Positions 1-7,170 of a stretch of 16,654 nt of DNA are shown piece after piece. This DNA is from an uncultured Verrucomicrobiae bacterium. Lineage in GTDB: Bacteria; Verrucomicrobiota; Verrucomicrobiia; Verrucomicrobiales; Akkermansiaceae. The stretch is from the NCBI GenBank assembly GCA_937957985.1, contig CALGOH010000205.1, positions 1-16,654 on the forward strand. Direction: 5' to 3'. The notes below the pieces were generated by a model. The model was not told where the DNA came from, made no database searches, and was given only the letters and a program-made list of their open reading frames with translations. The position numbers were made by a program, and so were the translations under genes. How positions within the stretch are numbered: position 1 is the stretch's first letter; every line of letters begins with the position of its first letter.

Positions 1-48
1 CGACCACCGAGATCTACACTCTTTCCCTACACGACGCTCTTCCGATCT
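1..48 (+). other. Illumina TruSeq P5 adapter contamination
   Basis: The first 48 bases match, from memory, the 3' 48 nt of the 58-nt TruSeq universal adapter: P5 flow-cell sequence followed by read-1 primer, ending in the classic GCTCTTCCGATCT. Only the adapter's first 10 nt are missing. This is a library artefact left at a contig end, not biology. The genomic sequence begins at about 49, where codons of a recognisable protein start. Any reading frame extended into 1-48 is artificial. Confidence 0.98.
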
Positions 49-287
49 CCTTCCCACCGATCTCGCCGAACGGCGAGCGCAGTTTCCCGACCAAGGAACT
101 GACCCGCGACACCGGCGAGTGGAACCACTACTACGTCCGCTGCATCAACGGCGAGGTGCGGCTGTGGGTGAACGGCGAGGAGGTCTCCGGCGGGACCGGC
201 TGCGAACCGGCCAGCGGCTACCTTTGCCTCGAGTCCGAGGGCTCGCCGATCGAATTCCGCAACCTGCGGATCCGCACGCTGCCGTGA
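49..287 (+). CDS. DUF1080 (3-keto-disaccharide hydrolase-like) protein, C-terminal fragment
   Basis: This is an open frame running from the adapter junction to TGA at 285-287, about 79 residues of the 3' end of a gene whose start is off the contig. The visible sequence includes GEWNHYYVRCINGEVRLWVN, then a Cys/Pro/Gly stretch (GCEPASGYLCLESEGSPIEF), and ends RNLRIRTLP. This is the typical last half of a DUF1080 domain (PF06439, concanavalin-like beta-sandwich): a W-N-x-x-x-V core strand, a G-x-x-x-L-x-x-E-G turn, and a final F-R-N-L-x-I strand. Family members are usually secreted and act on or bind keto-glycosides and polysaccharides; they are abundant in Verrucomicrobiota and Planctomycetota. 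Signal peptide and catalytic residues cannot be assessed because the N-terminus is missing. The fragment is truncated by the contig end, not by mutation. Confidence 0.85.
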
Positions 288-354
288 CGGTACGGATGCG
301 ATCCCGGGGCGGCGCTTGACCGCTCCGCGGCGGCCCCCTTTTCTTCCGCCGCCC

Positions 355-975
355 GTGGAACGGTTCGACATCCCCAAGAAGGCGATCTACCGCCTGTCCA
401 TCTACCATCGCTGCCTGCAGCGACTGGTCGAGAACGGCCAGGAAACGGTGAGCTCCTCGTTGCTGGCGAAGGCGGCAGGGGTGAAGCCGGCGCAGCTCCG
501 CAAGGACCTGGCCTACTTCGGCCAGTTCGGCACCCGCGGGCTCGGATACCCGGTGGAAACCCTCGCTTCGATGATCCGCGACCTGCTCGGCCGCGAGCGG
601 CTGCAGCCGGTCGTGCTGGTCGGAGCCGGCAACCTCGGCTCGGCGTTGTTGCGCTATCAGGGCTTCCAGAAGGAGGGCTTCGAGGTGATCGCCGCCTTCG
701 ATGCGGATCCGGAGGCGGCACAGGCCCGCGGCCTCGAGGTGCCCCTCCATCACGATTCGGAACTCGAGGCCTTCATCCAGCGGGAGGGCGTCCGCCTGGT
801 GATCGTCTGCGTGCCGGCCGGCGTGGCGCAGACTCTTGCAAACCGTCTGGTGAAGGCGGGCGTGACCGGCATCCTGAATTTTTCCCCGGTGGTCCTGGAC
901 GTGCCGTCCACGGTGCAGGTGAACAACGTGGACCTGGCGCTGGAGCTGGAACATCTGAGCTTCTTCGTCCGCTGA
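355..975 (+). CDS. rex: Redox-sensing transcriptional repressor Rex
   Basis: A 206-residue protein from the GTG start at 355. A TTG at 316 in the same frame would add 13 Pro/Arg-rich residues unlike Rex, so 355 is preferred; neither has a good Shine-Dalgarno. Rex is a dimeric repressor that senses the NADH/NAD+ ratio and controls fermentation and respiration genes. Residues about 5-70 form the N-terminal winged helix (IPKKAIYRLSIYHRCL, then VKPAQLRKDLAYFGQFGTRG, the conserved DNA-recognition helix and wing). A Rossmann domain follows with the dinucleotide loop GAGNLG at about 90-95 and an acidic residue after strand 2 (AAFDAD). GILNFSPVVLDVP and the C-terminal domain-swap helix (NNVDLALELEHLSFFVR) are also diagnostic. 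It lies 67 nt after the DUF1080 gene and 3 nt before the sigma factor, so it likely heads an operon. I found no Rex-type palindrome upstream. Confidence 0.95.
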   Translation: MERFDIPKKAIYRLSIYHRCLQRLVENGQETVSSSLLAKAAGVKPAQLRKDLAYFGQFGTRGLGYPVETLASMIRDLLGRERLQPVVLVGAGNLGSALLRYQGFQKEGFEVIAAFDADPEAAQARGLEVPLHHDSELEAFIQREGVRLVIVCVPAGVAQTLANRLVKAGVTGILNFSPVVLDVPSTVQVNNVDLALELEHLSFFVR

Positions 976-978
976 GCC

Positions 979-1590
979 ATGGCCGGGGACGAAAATTTCC
1001 CCAAGGATCCGCAGCCGTCGGGCGTTCCCGATCCGGAGACGGCGCCGTCGCGCCCGGAATCCGAGATGGTCGAAACCCGTGAGCAGTTCATCGAGCGCGC
1101 CCTCGCCGAGTACGAGTCGCCGCTGGTGGGATACGCCTACGGTTTCGTCCGCGATCTCGACCGGGCCCGCGACGTCGTCCAGGACACCTTCATCCGGCTC
1201 TGCCGCCAGGATGTCGACAAGGTCCGCGACGGGCTGAAGAGCTGGCTCTTCACCGTCTGCCGGAACCGCGCGCTCGACATCCTGCGCAAGGAGTCGCGGA
1301 TGCAGGAACTCGACGAGGACTACCGCGGCGGCATGCCGTCCGACGCCGCGGGGCCCGACGAACAGGCCGATCTCGAAGAGCGGGTGACGGAGGTCATGCG
1401 CTACCTCGACCGGCTTTCCGACAACCAGAAGACGGTGATCCTGATGAAGTTCCGCGACGGCCTCAGCTACAACGAAATCTGCGACAAGACGGGACTCACC
1501 AGCGGCAACGTCGGCTTCCTCATCCACACCGGCCTCAAGCGGCTCCGCTCGCTGCTGCCACCCGAGCTTTACGACCCCAGACGATCATGA
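979..1590 (+). CDS. ECF-type RNA polymerase sigma factor (sigma-70 family)
   Basis: A 203-residue protein. Region sigma-2 spans about residues 44-108 (YGFVRDLDRARDVVQDTFIRL, then KSWLFTVCRNRALDILRK), and region sigma-4 spans about 135-192 (LSDNQKTVILMKFRDGLSYN, with the helix-turn-helix DKTGLTSGNVGFLIHTGLKR). There is no region 1 or 3, so it belongs to the extracytoplasmic-function group that directs polymerase to stress-regulon promoters. The first ~30 residues are Pro/Glu-rich and dispensable-looking; the ATG at 1066 (residue 30) is an alternative start. It starts 3 nt after the rex stop, and its TGA overlaps the next start as ATGA (1587-1590), which implies translational coupling to the putative anti-sigma factor. 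The pairing suggests co-synthesis and inhibition until a signal is received. Confidence 0.95.
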   Translation: MAGDENFPKDPQPSGVPDPETAPSRPESEMVETREQFIERALAEYESPLVGYAYGFVRDLDRARDVVQDTFIRLCRQDVDKVRDGLKSWLFTVCRNRALDILRKESRMQELDEDYRGGMPSDAAGPDEQADLEERVTEVMRYLDRLSDNQKTVILMKFRDGLSYNEICDKTGLTSGNVGFLIHTGLKRLRSLLPPELYDPRRS

Positions 1591-2816
1591 AGATCCGCCC
1601 CGACGATCCCCGAATCACCGCCTATCACCTCGGCGAGCTGTCGAGTGACGAGAGCCGGGCGGTCGAGCGCGCCGCCGCGGTCGATCCGGCCGTGCGCATC
1701 GCGCTGCGCGACATGGGCGGCTTCACCGGCTTTCTCGAGGACACGCTCGGCACCGCGGAGCGTCGGACCCTGCGTCCGGCTCAGCGCGAGGCCGTCCGGC
1801 GGGCCGGCCGGGAGGCTGACCAGACCGGCAAGGTGGTGGAGCTGAAGTCATCGAAACGCTCGGCCCGCCCGTGGCTCACCGGTCTCGGCGCGGCGGCGGC
1901 GGTCGCCTTCGCAGCGGTCCTGATGAGCCGGCTGGGCGACGATGCAAAAGGTCCCACCGCCCGGGAGGTGGCGCTTCTTCCGCAGCCCGGACCCTCCATC
2001 GGAGATGGTGCGACCGGGGCAGCCAGCGGAGGCGGGGGAGCCGGTGGTTCGGTGCCGTCGATCCCGGCTCCGGCGGGTGCCTATCTGGAATCCGTCGCGA
2101 ACGAACTGTCCCAGGGAGCCCTGCCGCGTCCGGACGAACTTCCCATGACGGCCGACCAGTCCTCCTTCAGCCGTTCCAAGGAGTTGCGGCTGCCGGTTTC
2201 CATCGGCACGGCCAGCGCGATCTGGGTGCGTCGATGGATCGAGGAGAAGGACCAACTGCCCCCGACGGGCGCGGTCCGCGTCGAGGAAATGGTCAACGGA
2301 GTGACCCTGCCGACGGATCGGGAGAGCCACGGCCTGAAGATCGGGCTGCACCGGCTCGACTGGGGCGGTTCGCGTTGGCTCGGGGTCCAGCTCACCGCCG
2401 GCGGGGAAGATGTTGCCGATCTCGAATTGCGGTCGATCTCCAGCTCCGCCCGGCGCGTGGTGGGTTCGTTCGGAGCACGTGAGGACGAGGCGCTTCCAGC
2501 GCGGCTCGACGCCGGACGTTCGAGTCTCGTGCTGATCGAGTTCGAGGAGGACGACGCCTCGCTCGGGCGCCTGGAGCTTCGCTTCGGCGACGAGCGCGAG
2601 GTCTTCGACCTCGATGCCGAATGCCGGACCGGGCAACCCGCGATGACCCATGCGGTGGCCACGGCGACTTTCGGGCGTTGGCTGAGGGGGGAAGCCGGGG
2701 CGGACCGCTTGCAGCAGGCGATCGAGATGGCTGCGTCGGAAACCGGCGATCCGGTTCATCGTGAGAACCGCCGCCTGATGATGCACGCCCTCGCGCTGGC
2801 CGGTGCCGCCGAATGA
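1587..2816 (+). CDS. YfbK-like membrane anti-sigma factor lacking the VWA core
   Basis: A 409-residue protein with its start overlapping the ECF stop (ATGA). Residues 1-40 (DDPRITAYHLGELSSDESRA, then AAAVDPAVR) resemble the N-terminal segment of anti-sigma factors, without zinc ligands. One transmembrane helix lies at about 97-115, followed by a Gly/Pro/Ser linker (about 120-165). From about residue 193 the sequence follows the YfbK/VWA family: FSRSKELRLPVSIGTASAIW VRRWIEE and LPPTGAVRVEEMVN correspond to the family's S-x-D-T-x-S-y-x-n-v-R-R and LPPpdaVRiEEmiN block. The end (THAVATATFGRWLRG) matches the YfbK C-terminal (DUF3520) block. The ~180-residue von Willebrand A domain with the MIDAS D-x-S-x-S normally found between them is absent: only about 100 residues separate the two blocks and none form a MIDAS. 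The likely role is a membrane-tethered sigma regulator. Family assignment is by eye. Confidence 0.75.
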   Translation: MKIRPDDPRITAYHLGELSSDESRAVERAAAVDPAVRIALRDMGGFTGFLEDTLGTAERRTLRPAQREAVRRAGREADQTGKVVELKSSKRSARPWLTGLGAAAAVAFAAVLMSRLGDDAKGPTAREVALLPQPGPSIGDGATGAASGGGGAGGSVPSIPAPAGAYLESVANELSQGALPRPDELPMTADQSSFSRSKELRLPVSIGTASAIWVRRWIEEKDQLPPTGAVRVEEMVNGVTLPTDRESHGLKIGLHRLDWGGSRWLGVQLTAGGEDVADLELRSISSSARRVVGSFGAREDEALPARLDAGRSSLVLIEFEEDDASLGRLELRFGDEREVFDLDAECRTGQPAMTHAVATATFGRWLRGEAGADRLQQAIEMAASETGDPVHRENRRLMMHALALAGAAE

Positions 2817-2858
2817 ATCCGCTTGGCAGCGGTCGGCGACACTGCGATCTCCGGAGGC

Positions 2859-3209
2859 ATGTCCGACTCGATCCGTGAACTGACCCGGCGCATCCGCTCC
2901 TTCTCCGCCGCCCGGGACTGGGACGCCTATCACAACGCCAAGGACATGGCCGTCGCCATCGCCGCCGAGGCCGGCGAGTTGATGCAGCACTTCGTGTGGC
3001 AGCAGCCGGACCAGATTGATGCCAAGGTCGAAGCGAAGCGCGCCGAGATCGCCTCGGAGATCGCCGACGTCGGCATTCTCCTGTTCGAGATGGCCGACCG
3101 GCTCGGCTTCGACCTCGGCGCGGAAATGACCGCCAAGATCGACCGCAACGAGGAGCGCTATCCGGTGGAGAAGTCGAAGGGGAACAACCGGAAGTACAAC
3201 GAGCTGTAG
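2859..3209 (+). CDS. MazG-like nucleotide pyrophosphohydrolase
   Basis: A 116-residue single-domain protein of the all-alpha NTP pyrophosphohydrolase superfamily (MazG/DCTPP1/RS21-C6 type), which hydrolyses dNTPs or aberrant nucleotides to NMP and PPi. The metal-binding helices are intact: E37-x-x-E40 in AIAAEAGELMQHFVW and E67-x-x-D70 in EIASEIADVGILLFEM. The N-terminal RDWDAYHNAKDMAVAI and the C-terminal KGNNRKYNEL are typical of the short MazG-like family. I chose the ATG at 2859 because homologues begin at this helix. A TTG at 2823 would add 12 unrelated residues. GGAGG at 2853-2857 is only one base from this ATG, too close to be a standard ribosome site. It follows the anti-sigma gene by 42 nt and is probably the last gene of the cluster, since a hairpin follows. 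Confidence 0.92.
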   Translation: MSDSIRELTRRIRSFSAARDWDAYHNAKDMAVAIAAEAGELMQHFVWQQPDQIDAKVEAKRAEIASEIADVGILLFEMADRLGFDLGAEMTAKIDRNEERYPVEKSKGNNRKYNEL

Positions 3210-3249
3210 CCGCCGGGCGGGGCAGGGGGGTCGGTTGGAGGCAAAAAGA

Positions 3250-3292
3250 AAGACGCGAGCTGGATTCCCCCCGGATTCGCAACTCGCGTCTT
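3250..3292. terminator. 10-bp perfect hairpin, candidate terminator
   Basis: Arms AAGACGCGAG (3250-3259) and CTCGCGTCTT (3283-3292) pair perfectly around a 23-nt loop. The loop contains a C6 run flanked by two copies of GGATTC. It sits 40 nt downstream of the MazG-like stop. On the plus strand the stem is followed only by ATCTG, so the U-tract is weak. On the minus strand the stem is followed by TCTTTTTG, a good U-tract. It may therefore be a bidirectional or mainly minus-oriented intrinsic terminator, or a structured RNA. No minus-strand gene ends here. Confidence 0.6.
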
Positions 3293-3312
3293 ATCTGAGC
3301 CCGATCTGAGCC
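3293..3312. repeat. Two tandem copies of ATCTGAGCC
   Basis: ATCTGAGCC occurs at 3293-3301 and again at 3304-3312 (period 11, spacer CG), directly after the 3250-3292 hairpin. Its function is unknown. It could be a protein-binding direct repeat or chance. Confidence 0.4.
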
Positions 3313-3394
3313 GCCTCCGCACCGCCCAGCGACCTCCCCCCGGAGTCCGATTGAGCGGCTTGTTGCGATGGCGATCCAGTGGACCGGTGCCGAA

Positions 3395-3508
3395 GCACGC
3401 AGCAAAAATGCCAAATATTTTAGAAAACAAAAGCATAAAATTCCTCAAACTTTCTGTTTTTGCAGAGAATCAAGGTTTCACTGGCATTAATCCCTCATTT
3501 TCAGGGCT
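3395..3508 (+). promoter_or_regulatory. AT-rich intergenic stretch, probable promoter region of gspEF
   Basis: This is the most AT-rich stretch I see in the window: an A/T-dominated run from about 3400 to 3500, against the strongly GC-rich genes around it. It precedes the secretion ATPase, the first gene of the next plus-strand cluster. TTTGCA at 3459-3464 and CATTAAT at 3485-3491 are the nearest box-like elements, but their spacing (about 20 nt) is poor, so no promoter is called precisely. The whole spacer 3210-3634 holds this stretch, the hairpin and the tandem repeat, and no other gene that I can see. Confidence 0.45.
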
Positions 3509-3634
3509 TTGACGGGTCGGGAGTCGGTCGACCGCGAGTTTTCGGATGACTGCCCGCGATGTCGGCGGATGGCGGGATTTTCCAGAGACAAGGTTGCAGG
3601 CGGGGAGGTTTTACGGGACAAGACGCGCAGCCGA

Positions 3635-5344
3635 ATGACGGAACTTCTGATCGAACCCGCCCGCCGAAGCGGATGCCAGGACCTTGGGAAGCTGGAGGAG
3701 GTGCTGGAATCCGCCGCGCAGCGCCAGCGTTCGCCGATTGATGACCTGCTGGACGCCGGCGTGGTCGACGAGGAACCCTACATGCGGGAGCTGGCCGAGG
3801 CGATCGGCATGGAGTGGCTCGAAAGCATTCCCCAGCCCGAGGCGCCGCTGCCGCTGCGCGAAGCCTGCGGCCCCCGGATTTCCCTCAAGTACCGCCTGCT
3901 GCCGGTCGAGATCCTCGGCGACGAGGAGAACCCGCGGCTCAAGCTCGCGACCTTCGATCCCTTCAACCTCGTCGCCCGCCAGGCCGTGGCGCAGGAAATC
4001 GAGATCCCCGTCGAGTGGTGCATGGCCTCCCGCCGCCGCATCCACGAGGCGGTCCGGCGCCTCTACGGGGTCGGGGCCGACACCTTCGAACAGATCCTCG
4101 AAGGCCGGGAGATGGACTTCGCCAACCTCGACAGCTCGGACGAGGCCAACGTCATCGACGAGGACGAGGACGAGGAGGCCAGCGTGGTCAAGTTCGTCAA
4201 CCAGATCATCCGCGAGGCGCTCGACCAGCAGGCGACCGACATCCACGTCGAGCCGCTTTCCGACAACCTGCGGATCCGCTACCGGATCGACGGCCGCTTG
4301 ATCGAGGTCGCGGTGCCGGAGAACATCAAGGCGCTGCAGAGCTCGGTGATCGCCCGCCTCAAGATCATGTCGCGGCTCGACATCGCCGAGCGGCGGCTGC
4401 CGCAGGACGGCCGGATCAACCTTTCCTTCGAGGGCACGACCATCGACGTCCGGGTGGCGACGGTCCCCACCGTCGAGGGCGAGAGCGTCTCGCTGCGTCT
4501 TCTCAACCAGCAGCGCTTCAATGTCGACCGCCTCGGCATGGAGCCGTTCGTCCGCAAGAAGATCGAGGATCTGCTCGACCTGCCGAACGGCATCATCCTG
4601 ATCACCGGTCCGACCGGTTCCGGCAAGTCGACGAGCCTCTATTCCTTCCTCAGCGAGATCAACCGGCCCGACCAGCGGATCGTCACCATCGAGGACCCGG
4701 TGGAAAACAAGTTGCCGGGCGTGATGCAGATCGCGGTGAAGTCGGACATCGGCCTGACCTTCGCCGCCGGGCTGCGATCGATCCTGCGGGCCGACCCGAA
4801 CATCGTGATGATCGGGGAAATCCGCGACCTGGAGACCGCGGAGATCGCCATCCGGGCGTCGCTCACCGGCCACCTCGTCTTTTCCACGCTCCACACCAAC
4901 GACGCGCTCGGCGGCATCAGCCGCCTGACCGACATGGGCGTCGAGCCCTTCCTCGTCTCGGCGGCGGTCCGGGCCTTCCTAGCCCAGCGGCTGGTGCGGC
5001 GTCTGTGCGACCACTGCAAGACGCCGCGCGACCTGACCGAGCAGGACCGCCTCGACCTCGGCATCCCGCTCAATCTCGAAGGGCAGGCCTACGCCGCCAA
5101 GGGGTGCGACCGCTGCCGCGACACCGGCTTTTCCGGTCGGCTCGCGATCTACGAGGTGGTGGTCCTCGGCCATGCCATGCAGGAGCTGGTGGCGCACAGC
5201 GCGCCCGCCCCGGAGATCCGCGCGCGGGCGGTGAAGGACGGCTACGTGCCGATGCGCGGCTACGGTTGGTACAAGGTCATGCAGGGAGTGACCACCATCG
5301 AGGAGGTGATTTCCGTGACCTCGACCGACGCCGGAGGAGAGTAA
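3635..5344 (+). CDS. gspE: Type II secretion/type IV pilus assembly ATPase (GspE/PilB family)
   Basis: A 569-residue cytoplasmic hexameric ATPase that powers pseudopilus or pilus assembly or type II secretion. Residues about 1-140 form the T2SSE N-terminal domain (three-helix bundle plus LPVEILGDEENPRLKLATFD). An acidic linker (DEDEDEE, about 175-181) leads into the N2 domain with ATDIHVEP and RYRIDGRLIE. The catalytic core has Walker A GPTGSGKST at 325-333, Asp box TIEDPVEN at about 351, Walker B NIVMIGEIRD at 389-398 and His box HLVFSTLHTND at 413-423. A tetracysteine zinc site is present (C458-x2-C461 and C491-x2-C494). All key residues are intact. I chose ATG 3635 because the N-terminal domain begins there. 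In-frame TTG 3509 and ATG 3569 are open alternatives, and no start has a well-spaced Shine-Dalgarno. It is followed 4 nt later by the platform gene. No secretin or pseudopilin genes are in the window, so the type II versus type IV role is undecided. Confidence 0.93.
   Translation: MTELLIEPARRSGCQDLGKLEEVLESAAQRQRSPIDDLLDAGVVDEEPYMRELAEAIGMEWLESIPQPEAPLPLREACGPRISLKYRLLPVEILGDEENPRLKLATFDPFNLVARQAVAQEIEIPVEWCMASRRRIHEAVRRLYGVGADTFEQILEGREMDFANLDSSDEANVIDEDEDEEASVVKFVNQIIREALDQQATDIHVEPLSDNLRIRYRIDGRLIEVAVPENIKALQSSVIARLKIMSRLDIAERRLPQDGRINLSFEGTTIDVRVATVPTVEGESVSLRLLNQQRFNVDRLGMEPFVRKKIEDLLDLPNGIILITGPTGSGKSTSLYSFLSEINRPDQRIVTIEDPVENKLPGVMQIAVKSDIGLTFAAGLRSILRADPNIVMIGEIRDLETAEIAIRASLTGHLVFSTLHTNDALGGISRLTDMGVEPFLVSAAVRAFLAQRLVRRLCDHCKTPRDLTEQDRLDLGIPLNLEGQAYAAKGCDRCRDTGFSGRLAIYEVVVLGHAMQELVAHSAPAPEIRARAVKDGYVPMRGYGWYKVMQGVTTIEEVISVTSTDAGGE
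5333..5339 (+). promoter_or_regulatory. Shine-Dalgarno GGAGGAG for gspF
   Basis: GGAGGAG lies inside the last codons of the ATPase gene, 9 nt before the gspF ATG. It is the only textbook ribosome-binding site I see in the window and fixes the gspF start. Confidence 0.8.
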
Positions 5345-5348
5345 GACG

Positions 5349-6623
5349 ATGCCCGCCTTCACCTACAAAGCGCTCGGCCCCGGCGGAGCGGTGCAGACCG
5401 GCAAGCTCGACGCCGGCGACCGCAACGAGGCGCTGCGGCTGCTCGACCGCAAGGGGCTCCAGCCGGTCTCGATCAAGCAGGCGGCGACCGACGTCCCCGA
5501 CCGCTCGAGCCAGCGCAAGGCGAAAGCCAAGGCCGCCAGCCCGACCAAGGTTGAGACCGACTCCGAGGGCCTGATCCGGCTCAAGCAGCCGGAGGTGGTG
5601 CTCTTCACCGAGGAACTCGCCGACATGCTGGGTGCCGGACTCCAGCTCGAGCCGGCCCTGCGGGCGATGGAGAACCGCCAGGAACTCGGCTCGCTCAAGG
5701 AGGTCGCCCAGCGCATCCGGCACATGGTCCGCGACGGCAACAACTTCTCGGTGGCCCTCAAGCGCACCAGCCCGAGCTTCGGCCCGCTCTACTGCTCGCT
5801 CGCCGCGGCGGGCGAGGCGTCCGGCGCGCTGCACACCATCCTCAACCGCCAGGCGCACTACCTCAAGACGCTCTCCGAACTCCGCTCGCGGCTCATCCTG
5901 GCGATGATCTATCCGGCCTTCCTGATCCTCGCGGTCGTCGGCGTGATCGTCATCTTCGTCACCATCCTCATCCCGCAGCTCACCCAGCTCATCGAGACCA
6001 CCTCCGGCGGCAAGCTGCCGGGGCCGATCGTCGCGCTGGTCGCCGTGACCGACCACTTCGGCGAGTTCTGGTACGTCTACCTCATCCTCATCGTCGCCTC
6101 GGCCCTCTTCTTCAAGGCGTGGAAGGACAACGAGGCGAACCGGCCGACCTGGGACCGGATGAAGCTCAAGATCCCGCTCGTGGGCCGCGTCATCTCCAGC
6201 CGCTTCTATGTGCAGTTCCTGGAAACCATGGCCAACCTGGTCGGCAACGGACTCACGCTGCTGCGGGCCCTCGAGCTCTCGCGCGACGCGACCCAGAACC
6301 ACTCGCTGCGCGCCTCGCTCGACGAGGTGATCGAACAGGTCGGCGACGGCCGCGCCCTTTCCAAGGCGATGATCCGCACCGGCAACTTCCCGGCGCTGCT
6401 CATCGACATGGTCGCCGTCGGCGAGCAGACCGGCAAGATCGACCAGTCGCTCCGCCGCGCCGCCGAGCGCTACGACAAGGAGCTGAACAACGACCTCAGC
6501 CGCATCATGGCGCTCATCATGCCGGTCATCCTGGTCGTGATGGCGCTCGTCATCGGCTCGGTGGTCTACCTGATGATCAGCGCGATCTTCCAGACGATCT
6601 CGAACCTGAATTCCAGGTCCTAA
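5349..6623 (+). CDS. gspF: Type II secretion/type IV pilus inner-membrane platform protein (GspF/PilC family)
   Basis: A 424-residue polytopic membrane protein that couples the ATPase to pilin or pseudopilin assembly. The N-terminus MPAFTYKALGPGGAVQTGKL is the signature start of GspF/PilC, followed by a Lys/Ala-rich linker (about 52-68). Two T2SSF domains are visible. The first spans about 85-205 (FTEELADMLGAGLQLEPALR, then SLAAAGEASGALHTIL). The second spans about 287-410 (FLETMANLVGNGLTLLRALE, then DMVAVGEQTGKIDQSLRRAA). Three transmembrane segments lie at about 183-209, 241-257 and 388-412. Length is normal for the family. It starts 4 nt after the ATPase stop with a strong Shine-Dalgarno, so the two are one transcription unit. 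No truncation is seen. Confidence 0.94.
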   Translation: MPAFTYKALGPGGAVQTGKLDAGDRNEALRLLDRKGLQPVSIKQAATDVPDRSSQRKAKAKAASPTKVETDSEGLIRLKQPEVVLFTEELADMLGAGLQLEPALRAMENRQELGSLKEVAQRIRHMVRDGNNFSVALKRTSPSFGPLYCSLAAAGEASGALHTILNRQAHYLKTLSELRSRLILAMIYPAFLILAVVGVIVIFVTILIPQLTQLIETTSGGKLPGPIVALVAVTDHFGEFWYVYLILIVASALFFKAWKDNEANRPTWDRMKLKIPLVGRVISSRFYVQFLETMANLVGNGLTLLRALELSRDATQNHSLRASLDEVIEQVGDGRALSKAMIRTGNFPALLIDMVAVGEQTGKIDQSLRRAAERYDKELNNDLSRIMALIMPVILVVMALVIGSVVYLMISAIFQTISNLNSRS

Positions 6624-6669
6624 CGATTTCCCGAGAATAAATCGCCGGGTCGCGCGTCTCATCGTCAGG

Positions 6670-7041
6670 ATGAAAGCGATGTGGCTGATGCTGGTGCTCG
6701 TGCTGCTGTGGATTTCCCGGGCGCGTGCGGCGGAACTGACCGAGGACACGGCCCGTGGCCTGATCGCCGAGGCCGTCGAGATCCGCGAGAGCGGGATCAA
6801 CATCGCCAGCATCCTCGAAGGCTCGAAGCGCGGCGACGATGGCTTCGAGGCGCGGACCGTCATGCGGGTGACCGCCGTGCATCCTGTCGTCGGCGACAAG
6901 GGCCTGCGCCGCAGCGTGCGCTGCTACGACTTCCACCATAGTCCGCGCTACGGGTGGTTCCACCAGGAGACCCGCGAGTCCCGCGGCGGCGAGGAGGTCT
7001 GGATCTGGAGCGAGCACCAAGGCCGGGTGATCGTGAAGTAG
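6670..7041 (+). CDS. Small secreted protein of unknown function
   Basis: I do not recognise a family. The 123-residue product begins with a clear signal peptide (MKAMWLMLVLVLLWISRARA), with probable signal-peptidase I cleavage after ARA or AA at residues 20-21. The mature ~103 residues contain an N-terminal helix (LTEDTARGLIAEAVEIRES) followed by beta-rich sequence with many aromatic residues (CYDFHHSPRYGWFHQ and EVWIWSEHQGRVIVK). There is a single cysteine, so no internal disulphide. It lies 46 nt after gspF on the same strand and might be a cargo, an accessory factor, or unrelated. The start could equally be the ATG at 6679; AGGATGAAAG precedes it. GC content and codon use match the neighbours, which supports a real gene. 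A repeat element follows within 40 nt. Confidence 0.7.
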   Translation: MKAMWLMLVLVLLWISRARAAELTEDTARGLIAEAVEIRESGINIASILEGSKRGDDGFEARTVMRVTAVHPVVGDKGLRRSVRCYDFHHSPRYGWFHQETRESRGGEEVWIWSEHQGRVIVK

Positions 7042-7077
7042 TGGCGCGATCCGATGGATCACGAAAGATCGCCCCTG

Positions 7078-7170
7078 ACGGACCGCGAACTTCAGTTCGC
7101 ACGAACGGCGGGGCGGGCTGAAGCCCGTGGTCCGGAGGGAAGACCGCCTTAAGGCGAGACCACATACTTC
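7078..7170 (+). repeat. Palindromic intergenic repeat, copy 1
   Basis: A 93-bp element, about 88% identical without gaps (82/93 by my count) to copy 2 at 11887-11979 in the same orientation. It holds three small hairpins: GCGAAC-TTCA-GTTCGC, CGGGC-TGAA-GCCCG and CGCC-TTAA-GGCG. An outer stem, GGACCGCG with CGTGGTCC, encloses the first two. The loops TTCA and TGAA are complementary. This resembles REP/MITE-like elements. It could also end transcripts coming from either side. Confidence 0.85.

Noticed and set aside
287..355. Rex operator (autoregulation site) upstream of rex
   Set aside because: The spacer is GC-rich and contains no TTGTG-N8-CACAA-like palindrome.
145..1527. Long minus-strand open frame opposite rex and the sigma factor
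   Set aside because: It is the antisense shadow of two clearly recognised genes in GC-rich DNA and has no family-like sequence.
5277..6899. 540-residue minus-strand open frame opposite gspF
   Set aside because: Rich in Arg/Glu/Asp/His with no domain pattern; the plus strand encodes an unmistakable GspF with a good ribosome site.
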